From Gari tellinella (taxonomy: Eukaryota; Mollusca; Bivalvia; Cardiida; Psammobiidae), in NCBI GenBank assembly GCA_922989275.2, contig OV277867.1, positions 43,514,070 to 43,578,069 on the forward strand: a DNA stretch of 64,000 nt. The letters run 5' to 3'. The notes under the pieces were generated by a model. That model searched no databases. It was given only the letters and a program-made list of their open reading frames with translations, and was not told the origin of the DNA. Below, piece after piece: positions 28,001 to 40,000 of the stretch. Numbering within the stretch: position 1 is the first letter of the stretch; every line of letters begins with the position of its first letter. Both the position numbers and the translations under genes were made by a program.

Positions 28001-31000
28001 CAGTGGATTTTGATTTTACTTGCACACAAAGTATATAATCATTTTAGCAATAGTTATCTGCCCTTGATATACTTTGAAATGCTAGAAAAGGCTTCATTTC
28101 AGTATTGTTTAGGCTCTAGTTATCTTCCCTTGATGTACTCTACCATACTAGAATTATGAGGTTGTATTCCAAAATTGTTTACATGCTATACTACAAATTT
28201 GAATGGATTTAAATTAAAACTGATGAAACAGTAAGATAAAGCTATCAAGCTTCAGTACAACAGGTGAGCGATATCAGGGCCTTCAGGCCCTCTTGTTCTT
28301 GTTTTGTTGACATGAGACCACTTAAAGCAGGCTGAAAGTAAAGCAGAATGCGCCTAAGGGCGCATTCTGCTTTACTTTCAGCCTGCTTTAAGCTACCATG
28401 TACTGGGAAAAAATCCGGAGAAATGGCAGCCCTGATTCTGTTGAGTAAAGGTCTGACCTCTACATCTCCAAGCTACTGTCTCCTTAAAATTTGCTATCAT
28501 CTACCATTTCTCAACTATGAGTTTTTGTCTTGGGCAATTGCTATTTTCCCTAACTGACTGGTGTCAGACAATTGTCTGTATAGTTTGTGATAGTATCATA
28601 AAGCAGGATTCTAATTTTAAAATAGGTTACTGCTTAAAGCAGTTTGAAAGTAAAGTAGAATGTGCCTTTAGGCACATTCTGCTTTACTTTCAACCTGCTT
28701 TAAGCTATCATCTGCAAGAATATAGCAAATATATCTTATGATTCAAATCCATGACTGCATAAATTGGAATTATTTTCTTCAGTGGAGGTATACGTTAAAG
28801 GCATAAAAAGTGTATTTATGGGGTAATTGGTTAAACAGTAGTGATAATGTATAGTTATTCTCATAATAAAGAATTTCCTTGTGTGTATTTCAGGAAGGCC
28901 ATAAAGTTTTATATCCTAGACCTGTGTATGAATCCCAACAGACTGGACTCCTGGGCAGGTATGGCTCTAGCTAGGATGAGCCAGTTAGAGTCAAGACTCA
29001 CTTCAGTAAGTGCTGTACTGGAAGAGTAACCCTTTGTCTAGTTTTGAAGACAGGTGAAAACTTACAGCAGGTTGAAAGTAAAGCAGAATGCACTTTAACT
29101 CTTTGAACCCTAGTCCAGCAAACAGTGTGCCTGTAAGGAGTACACTTGTCTTATGCAAATAGTGTAGACACTGATCAGAGGTCTCCTAAAGGAGCCCTCT
29201 GATCAGGGTCTACACTGTTTGTCATTTTGACATATATCAACTCTTAAAACTCGAACATGGACTGAATTAATTGAAAACTAGAATTGTCCTTTTGAGGTTT
29301 CAGGGAGGACATAGTTAAGCCTGCTTTGAGCTACCGTCTGCTAGGATATAGAAAATATATGTTGCACATTCATGACTGTATAAATCAGAACTGTTTCCTT
29401 CTGATTGAGGAATAAATTTAGAGTAAAAAAGGCATATTTAGGGAGTAATGGGTTAATACATTAATAAGATATCAATTTGCATAGCGTTTATATACTATGT
29501 ATAGCAATTGTACTTAATGCCAATAAAATATATTGTGTATTGTATTGTATTGTATATACCAGTGTACAGGTATGTCAGTTAAAATGAGTACAGTAAAGTT
29601 CCGCTTAACGACCGGTCCGAAATTAAGACCGGTCCGAAATTACGACCACTTTTTAAAAGAACGGAATATATCCCTTCATAGTTTAATGGTCGTAGGGTCC
29701 GTTATTAAGACCGGTCCGCTATTCCGTATTACGACCACTAATCCAAGAACAAAAGACCAATTAGTGTTGTTTTAGGGTCCGATATTAAGGGCAGGCGTTC
29801 ACACTTCGCCGGTCGCGACAAAAGCCAGTTTGACACTTTTACGACAAACACCGATTACTTTACGGCAGAGGTCAAGGCCGATTAAACAATAGGGATGCTT
29901 CAACGAGGGAAATGTTTTGATAGCAGATAACTAAAAATAATGCGAAAGTATGATGAATACGGTACTTGTTTAATCTCTTGATTGCTCTATTGGTGCATGT
30001 ATATTTCGTTTATCTCGTATTAGGCCAAATATAGTTACAGAAAAAACTGTTTGTAGCGCATACATCTGACTCGATGACAGAGGGAGAGATAATTGGGCTA
30101 ATTAGTAAAATACTTACAAGCGTGTGATTTACTAATTAAAATGTTAATTTATCACTTTAGACTTTCATCTGATCCGCCCCAATCGAGTTTTATGTTTGAT
30201 AAATTATTTTTTATTGGTTATCTCGAAAGATGATTTTTGTAAACAATGAAATAATTGGTCGAACTTTGGATAATTAATAATATTAAACCCGACGAATTTC
30301 TCCATAAATATGTCGTGTGACAGATTAGATCCAGATCAGATATCAAACAATTTGGAATCTGTTCAGGATCTAAACTGTCCAAAATGATATTTCTTTGTCA
30401 CTGAAACTCATAGACTATGTGCTAAGGCCCATCTTTATGTGCTAAGATTTTTTTTATTGAAACATCGTTTTTATTCAGATCAAACATCAAGTAATTTGGA
30501 GTCTGGTCAGGATCCAAACTGAAATACCACTTCTTATAGATTATAGCCTATGTGTTACACTGCTAATGCCCCTCTTTATGTGCTAACATTAATAATTTAT
30601 TCAATTAATGAATCTTCATAACATGTGTATGACAGTTTTTAGTTTCTGTGTATATGTGTATTTTCAAAAATTAAATTATGGTTGTTTGAAATAGGCTTTT
30701 TTGTGCCGATCTATTCAAAATAGGTTCAATATACCTATCTATCTATATCTGACCAAAAAATCCTCATCGATATCAAGAGTCTCAATAATAAGACCGACTC
30801 GATATTAAGACCACTTTTTGTCAGTACCACAGGTGGTCTTAATAGCGGAACTTTACTGTATATAATCACAGTCTTAATCCATTACCCTCTAATTTATTTC
30901 TCCACTGAATGAAATATTTCCAATCTATACAAGTAAAGCAGAATGTGCCTAAAGGCACATTTTGCTTTACTTTCAACCTGCTTTAAGTGATCCCCTGTAT

Positions 31001-34000
31001 TTAATGTTATAAGCGGGTTATTGGGTAAAGGGTTAAGCATATATACATGTATTTATATGCTAGAAATCAAACAGAAATGGTTTCTCATTGAAGATATCTG
31101 ACAAAGTTAAAGTTTGATTCACAATTTATCCTTTAAAGAAAATAATTTCCAATCTTTTGAAGCTTTATCACTTAAATGTTAATATCTTCAAATTTTAGAT
31201 GCAAATGAGTATTTTATCCAAAGGTTGTTTTTATCATAACTGTTATCTTTTAGACGGAGCTGAAAATGGACACTCCAATATACAAGAAGTCTATAGCCGC
31301 CCTGCGATGCTTCAAGAGAGCTGTGGAGATAGATGATTCCAACAACAAACTATGGTTAGAGTATGGTATCTTGGCATACCAGTTCCACTCACATGCTGCC
31401 AGGCAATTGAAATGGGTGAGTTTTTGTCTTGTGCTTGAGTTTCTTTATCCATTTTCTCCATAACCTGTTTCTAGTTTTGAAATCAGGTGATCCATTTAAA
31501 GCAGGTTGAAAGTACAGCAGAATGCATCTTAAGGTGCATTGTGCTTTTCTTTCAGCCTGCTTAAAGCTGCCATCTGCTAGAAACAGAGAATATTTCTTAT
31601 TGGGAATATTCATAATTGTATAAATGGAACTATTTTCTTCTGCGGAGGAATAAGAATAAATTAAAGGCATATTTATGGGTTAATGGGTTGATTCTGCACA
31701 TGATGTAATTGTGTCAAATCCCAATCATGGAAGGGCATTAAGTGTTTGCTCTTCTGTATGTACATACAAAATCTTGGTTGACTTTGTTTACCTACATTTC
31801 TTTGGTTAGATTTTACATTAAATTGGAGTGTGTGTGTGTGTGTGTGTTTTACAATTGTTTCTAGTGTTTTAGTGTTTTCTGTTGTTATATATCATAGAAG
31901 CTTTATTCATTTTAACCATGTTTTCTGAAACTGAATCTTAGTTTCAAAGTTTGGATCCTGATCAGGCGCCTCATTGAACGGACTTGGTCTGGATCCTAAT
32001 GCTTTGCAAAAGTTATCAACAATGTAAAATTTCATTGGCAGTATACACAAGTTAAAACATTGAACCCTAGGGACAAGCATACTTGCCTTTTACAAACAGT
32101 AAACCTGTTAAAGGTTCATTTGTCCTATGCAAACAGCTTAGACTCAGATCAGATGGAATCTTTTTATCAGGGTCTGCACTGTTTGTCATTTTGAAATATA
32201 TTGCAGAAAACAACCCTAGATAGACATAAAATGGGTTAAACATATTAGAAATTGGAATTTGGGATAGTCTATTAAAGTTTAAGAGATTTAATTGTTATGT
32301 AAAGATTATTGGTGGGCAGTGTGAGCGGTTTGGTCACTGTTTCTGCTACAGTGGAGAAAACGTTACTCTCTCCCAACAAATGTGTTAGCCATTGAAACAG
32401 TTTGGACAGTTAACCATTGAAACAGTTTGGAGCCAGTTCAGACACTGTGTAACCTGGTATCTGATCAGGCTCCAAACTGTTTGCCACCAAGATAAACATG
32501 AATTGTCAGAATTGTCCAAAAGTTGTACTTTTTTTACATTTTAGTGCTTTGCGTTTAAACGGGAAAGAATAACATTTTCTCCACTACTACTGGGAATAGA
32601 CATTGGATACTACCAATGAAATTAGGAATGTTTTAGAAATCTATTGTAGAAAAAATGGTTTGCAATGAGTGAGGAGATGGTGCAGATAGCGATGGAGAGT
32701 AAACGTGAGATGTTACAGACAGCCATTGACTGTTACAGTGTGGCAGCACAGTGTGAGAGTGAGGCACAAGACGAGGAGTGGCTACACAACTACATGCAGG
32801 GCAAGTGTCTAGAGAAGCTGGGAAAACCCACCAGAGACGTCATACCTTTCTACTTGAAGGTGAGGCTTGTATTTGTAGATACTGGGATTGGATCATTGGT
32901 GTACTTCAGGGCTCCAGATAAGAAGGAGTAAACAGAACAAATCCAACATTTTCTCACTTATTTAGCATCAAATCCTATAGTGTTACTACTCATTAGAATC
33001 GTCTCTTCGAGACGATTCTAATGAGTAGTGACACCATAGGGTTTAAAGCAGAAATAAAGATTTTAGTTTTTGAAATACCCCCCCTTATCTGGAGCCCTGG
33101 TACTTTGAATAATACAGTTCAACATGTATTGACACTTTACCCCATAGATACGCCTTCCTGCACCTTTAATTTATCCCCCCCCCACCCCACTGAAGGTTCA
33201 CTCTATACAGTTATGAATATGCACCATATGAGTTAGTTTCTACATCCTAGTAGATGGTAGCTTAACCCTTTACCCCATAGCCTGTTTCTAGTTTTGAAAA
33301 TAGGTGATTACTTAAAGCAGGTTGAAAGTAAAGCAGAATGCGCCATATGGCGCATTCTGCTTTACTTTCAGCCTGCTTTAAGCTATTACCTACTAGAATA
33401 AGGAAATTATTGAATATGACACATATTTATTACAGTATATATTGGAACCATTTTCTTCAGTGGACGAATAAAATGCAAGTGCTAAAAGTCGCTTCTATAA
33501 GGGAAAGGGTTAAAGCAGGCTGAAACTTGAAATTTATTATTGGTGTAATATTTGGACACTCTTCTCCAAGATTGCATAACTATTACGCAATTGACAGAAT
33601 TGCATCACTTTTCAACTTGTTATTTGCTAATAAATTCAACATTACTTAAAACGTGCATTGATTAACCAGCAACCTGAATATATTAGTCACATATTAAGTG
33701 ACGAGAGAGATACACCTGGAGATCAGGTGTAAGAACTGCCATGCATGCAGCAACCCAGCTGCCTGGATGGGGCCCACTGATGTGAATATTGCCCCTGAGT
33801 CTGTATGTTAATCAAAAACCCGATGATCATGATGTTGAATACAGGATTTACTGTATTTGTATTGTGTTGCACATTTACTTTAGGAAGATGAAGGTCGAGC
33901 TTTACTTGGTATTTATGACTCTATGTAGGGTTTGTGATGGGGCAGTTTGGGGTGGCGGTATCAATCACCATAAGTGATAGTTTGAGTTAGAATTGTCTCT

Positions 34001-37000
34001 TTATCTCATTCACCCCTGAAACTATTAATGGACAATTCCTAGCTCACCTGAGTACAAAGTGCTCAAGGTGAACTATTGTGATCGGTCGATGTCCCTTGGT
34101 GTCCTCCGTTCACAATTTGTTTCAAACAACTTCTCTGAAACCAACGACCCAATCTTAACCAAACTTGGTCAGAAACATACTGTAGTTGTGAGCTTCATAA
34201 AATTGTTCAAAAAAAGTGGGTGGGGCAATCAGTCTTGTTGCCATGGCAACCATGCACAACATCTAACAAATTCTTCTCAAGAACGACTGGTCCAATTTCA
34301 ATTTGGTTTTCACCAAATATTTCTCAATTGATATACATGTACTTTCAAAACTGTTCAAAGAATTTTGATCCATCAAAAAACCTGGCCGCCAGAGGGCATG
34401 GTCAATTTCTGTATTTACAGAGTCAAAACTTTTAGAACCATCTTGTCAATAACCATAAGTCTTAGGACAACCAAATTTCATATGTAGCATCATGTTGTGA
34501 ACCTTTACCAAGATTGTTCAAATAATGTACCCCAGGGTCAAAAATGGCCCTGCCTTGGGGCTTATCAGTTTTTCATAGGAAACCTTTGAAAGTCTTCTTC
34601 TCCAAAACTGTAAGGCCTGGACCTTTTTTATTTAGCATGTAGGTTTGCCTTAGATTGTTCAAATCATGACCTTTGGGTAAAAAAATGGCCCGCCCGGGGC
34701 TTATGAGTTTAACATAGACTTACCGTATACAGGAAAAGCTTAAAATTCTTCTACTCTGAAACTGTAACCATTGTCAGAATTCAATAATATTTTGAATGAA
34801 TATTATTTAAGTGACCCTTTATAAGGACTATTTATATAAATTCCTTATTTTTCTTTTTTGCCCAAACAGTAATAATGACAGATTCTGAGTAACTTCTCAA
34901 TGCAACAGTCCACATACATGTACATGCAATGACAAACTTCATTTTGCATTGAGTAAACACAATAGTTCCTCAGGTGAGTGATTTAGGGCCGCATGCGGCT
35001 CTTGTGACTATTTATGGTTGATTTAAATAATGTATTTCCTAATGACAAACAGTGTAGACCCTGATCAGAGGGCTCCTTAAGGAGTCCTCTGATCAGAGTC
35101 TACACTGTTTGCATGGGACAAATGTAAACTAATCCTAACAAGTACACTGTTTGTAAATGACGAGTATACTTGTCGCTTGGGTTGAATGGGGCAAGACAAT
35201 TCAAATAAGTACAAACAACAAAGGATTAGTTGGGAGATATAAGAATAACTGTGTTTGAATTACTCACCTTTCTCAGAACTACACTGTTTATTTTGCTGGT
35301 TTCAGGCATTGGAGAGTACACATGAAGAGAATGCCAAATACCCTAAGAAGATTGTGTATTCCTACACCACCCCTCACCTGGCTGTGGAATCGCTCGAGGT
35401 AAGCAGGACATACCATACCCAGTGATGTCGTGACAAACACACTCTTACACTTTCATCCATAGCAGAAAGTGAAAATCAACTATGTCAAATTTGTTGAGAC
35501 AGGTGACAATTTAAAGCACCCAGATGAAGGTAAAGCAGATAGCTAACTTGTGGCAACAATATAAGAAAAAAAACATTTACGAATATTCGTTTGTGGAGCT
35601 TATAATTAGGTAGAGGCCCTCCTAATAAGTTTCTAGGGAGACAAAGGGTCTCCTCGAAAAATGAACCTATGTCACATGCTTTTAACAAGTTAACAAAATT
35701 TTCATTGGGGTATATTGGAATGGGTTTGATCATTTACTTCAATGCTGTATGTGTGTGAATGTTTGATTTGAGGGGAAGGTGTGATTAGGGTTGGGTTTAA
35801 TCTTTAGTGATAGCTTTAGTTTCACGCGATATGACCATGTTCTTGAAGAAATATTATTGTATTCCTCATGTGGTTTGAGTGTATTTAAAAAAAGAATTCT
35901 GTTCTTTTGAATGAGATCTCAGACGTTATAAACTGTGTAAACCCAGATCAGCCGTAACATTTCCAGTGTTGTATCTGATCAATATGTGCAATGTCTGTAT
36001 GCCATCAGTTCCTCGCATGTCAACAGGGCTGCCATTTCTCCGGATTTTTCCTAAATCTCCGGATTTTTTCCGAGTTCATGGTAGCTTAAAGCAGGCTGAA
36101 AGTAAAGCAGAATGCGCCATAAGGCGCATTCTGCTTTACTTACAGCCTGCTTTAAGTAGTCGCATGTCAACAAAACAAGAAAAGGCTATGAGGTAAAGGT
36201 ACGATTCGTAAATTCGCACTTGAAAAATGCAAATTTGGAAATCTTAGGATTGTTCATGTTAACTTATGGCAGCCTTGTGTCAAGCTTTAGATATGTGGAG
36301 CTTTAGATACTAATGTTGTGTAACATTTCTTCTTTACCCTTTACTCCTTAACCCATTTCTATTTTTGAAGTATGTCTACTTCAAGCAAGTTAAAAGTAAA
36401 GCACAATGCGCCTTAGGCATATTCTACTTTACTTTCAACCTGCTTTAAGCTACCATTTTCTTGGATATAGAATATATTTCTTATGTTGCACATTCATGAC
36501 AGTATTAAATGGAACTATTTTTATTCAGGGGATGAATGAATTAAATTCGTAAAAATATGTATCCATGGAGTAAAGGTTTAAATCATAATCAAGTTTAGAT
36601 CAACCTGACAAAGATCATGGTAAGACTAAATAAACTTAACATTTCAAGCTTATATGAGCAAATAAAATACAACACAGAGCTCCAGATAAGGGGATTATTT
36701 AAAAAACTAAAATCTTTATTTCTACATTAAACCCTATGGTGTCACTACTCATTATTACTACACGATTCTAATGAGTACTGGTAGTAACATGATAGGATTT
36801 GGTGCTAAAATGAGTGAGAAAATGTTGGATCTGTTCATTTTACTCCCTCTTATCTAAAGCACTGCAACACATAAATTACAGCCTAATATTGCATGAATCA
36901 ATTCATGCCAGTTTCAGTGTGGTGATCTAGAAATTTGACGATGATTTTACACATATTTTACTTCCAGATGTACTTCAGAATACATGTAGGAATTCTGAAG

Positions 37001-40000
37001 ACTCTTATGAGAGATGGTCCAGACATTGACGACCAGGATTATATAGCCTTCATTAAATTTGTCAATGAAACTGCCACTTGCCCATTTGTAAGGCGTGTTG
37101 AAAAGGGACAGGAAGGGAAAACAGAGTAAGAAAATTGTACAATATAAACTGTATTATGCGGATTCGTGTCATATCAGATGCTGTTCTCCGGTCCCAAACA
37201 TTTCACCTCTTATTTCTATATGCATTAAGACTCTTATTACCCGGAATCTTGCGTTTCCTGGTATGCGACACAGTTTGCTGGTCCTGTTTCGCTACCCAAT
37301 AACCGACCGCCTTTGATCTCCGCCGCCGGCTGTCACCTTGATCGCTTGTCAATCGGGCATTGGGAAAACCCAAATTATAGATCATTATCCCCGTCGGTTG
37401 TGCCCTAGACCTATTAAATGTGCAAATGCGTAACTAGTTTAATAAAGTGTTGAAAAACCGTCTGCTTATTTTGTTGTCTTTTCAACATGAAAAAAATGTG
37501 CACTGGTTTGTAAAGCATTTGAATATTTGACCCAGATCAGACGCCGATTAACCCGCAGCAAATCTTATAATAATCTAATCCCTTGCTTGTTCAAAAGTAA
37601 CTAGATCTACTGTTATGTAGAGGTGTAACAATTCGGCGGTGTACCGATATATTGTGGTGTGAGCTGAATAATATTGCCCCGCGGTTCAGATTCAGAAAAA
37701 CTGATTTTCTTTGCCTTATTTAAAAACGGTAAAAGAATGGACAAACTTACTTTTTGTTTCGCGGAATTGTTTACGAAACAACGTGTAGACGCAGTCCGGT
37801 GTTTTATCCATATCCCTAGCCGGTGTAACAGTAATTATTTCGTTTCCGTTTAATCTCGCTCAACGAGACGCTCTTATTAAGAAACAAACAGCGAATCAAG
37901 GGCCTGGTTGAACAAGATTAATACAGTAAACACGATTGCAGATGCTTGTTCCATACTTACACGATATACTGCGATGCAGGTTTCGGCGAATTGTTACACC
38001 CCTACTGTTATGTATACGTAAGATTGCACTGTAGTGTTTAGGTCCATGTTTTAACAAAAGTGTCTATTTGGTGAGCACTTTTAACGAGAACTTTTCTAAC
38101 TATTTTATCTTTCGTTTTTAAACGTTTGAAATGGAAAGACCAAGAAAATGACATGCAAGCGAACCTGCATTGGTTAATTCACCGAAAAGACAAAGAATTG
38201 TGCTTACACTTGGGAAAAAAGTGAATTTGATTAATGAATTTGAAAGCAGATTATACTGGCAAAGTGATCTGGCATTGAAATTTGGTGTTGGCAGATCATC
38301 TGTAGCAGATATCGTCAAATGCTAGGATTTCTACAAGGAACAATATTAAAAAACTTCTAATCTGAAAACACAGGCTTTTCACGCTACTTCAAAATATGGT
38401 GAATTAAACGAAATTCTCTATGAATGGTTCAAGCAAGCACATTAACCCTTTGAACCCTAATCCCGCCTATAGGCGTCCTTTTCAAACAGTGTATATACAG
38501 TGTAGTACACTTGTCCTGTGCAAACAGTGAAGACCCAGATCAGAGGGCTCCTAGGAGCCCTCTGATCAGGGTCTTCACTGTTTGTCATAATGCCAATTAT
38601 TGACAAAAACAACCCTTAAAAGTCAGAAATTGACTAGACTAAAATGGAAACTGATATTGTCCATATAAACTTTCAGGGAGGAAAGAGTTAAAAAACATGC
38701 CAATATCAGGCCCAGTGCTACAGGAAAAGGCCGTGCAGTACCAGGACATTTCCAGTCTGATACTCGCCGCTGTTTTATCCCATTCATAAACGTATACTTC
38801 CTGTTGCACCCGTCACTTCCTGTTTATAGCTGTCATAAATTCCAAAAATTTGCTGAAAAAGTGGGTGACACTCAAGTATCCGACATCTTGTGTTATCCGA
38901 CATAACGTTGCGGTACGGATGCAGTTTATACTGTATCTATTATTTCTATTGCAAACTGTTTAGAGCTAGAATAGGCTCCACACTGTTTGCCACTCAGATT
39001 AAAAGAAATGTGAGAAGTTTAAAAAAGTGTTGATTTTCTACATTTTAGAGTCAGGGCTAGAGATAAGAGGTAGTTATTTCAACAAATCAAACATTTTCTC
39101 ACTTATTCAGGACCAAATCCTATGGTGTTACTACTCATTAGAATCGTCTCTTCGAGACGATTCTAATGAGTAGTGACACAATAGGGTTTAATTCTGAAAT
39201 AAAGATTTTAGTTTTTGAAAAACTACCCTTATCTGGTGCTCTGAGAATATTGCTTTTGTATTTCGTATACGTTTAAACAGGAGAGAATAACGTCTTCTCC
39301 ACTGTAATAATCTAACAAAGAAGCAACGTTTGAATATTTTAAAGACATTTGACTACTTAATGCAGGATGAGATAATACAGAAAACTCTCTGCATTGAATT
39401 TACCCAGCGTTTCTATTAAATAAGTTGTGGGACCTCTAAAAGTATATGATGGCTAAATGTAGGATATGAAACAATGCAGATAGCTCCGTTAACAACTTGC
39501 TGCATTTAACAAGCATTTGTATATATTTTTAAAAAAAGCCCTCCTCTTAGGTTTTATATGATAAAATGTATCCAACAAATTGTCCCATTTGTCTCCACCC
39601 TATGTTATAAACTGTGTAAACCCAGATCAGCTGTTGCATTTCCAATGTTGTATCTGATCAGTGTTTGCAATGTCTGTATGCCATCATTTCCTCAGATGTC
39701 CAGCTTTATATAGTAATATTGTGTAACATATCTACTTTACCCTTTACAAATTACTATTAACCGTTTCCCCCATAGAAGCGACTTTTAGCGTATTTAATTT
39801 ATTCCTCCGCTGAAGAAAATAGTTCCAGTTTATACCCTCATGAACAATTACCATTACAAATATTTTATATAGCCTAGCAGATTTTAGCTTAACGCAGGCT
39901 AAAAGTAAAGCAGAATGTGCCTTAAGGCACATTCTGCTTTACTTTCAGCCTGCTTTAAGTGGTCACCTGTATTCAAAACTGTAAACAGGCTATGAGGTAA

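Larger units (their letters stand above)
37137..38936. mobile_element. Decayed pogo/Tigger-like element with transposase remnant
   Basis: TACAATATAAACTGTATTAT left and GATGCAGTTTATACTGTA right are inverted. Between them lie a transposase N-terminal remnant, a nested hAT-like element and a nested TTAA-3 element. It starts 11 bp past the w24 donor. Confidence 0.65.

Noticed and set aside
28348..28557. Frame reading through a core A palindrome
   Set aside because: Similar frames (with [13 protein letters not shown] text) appear at every core A copy because the palindrome happens to be open; they are repeat artefacts.
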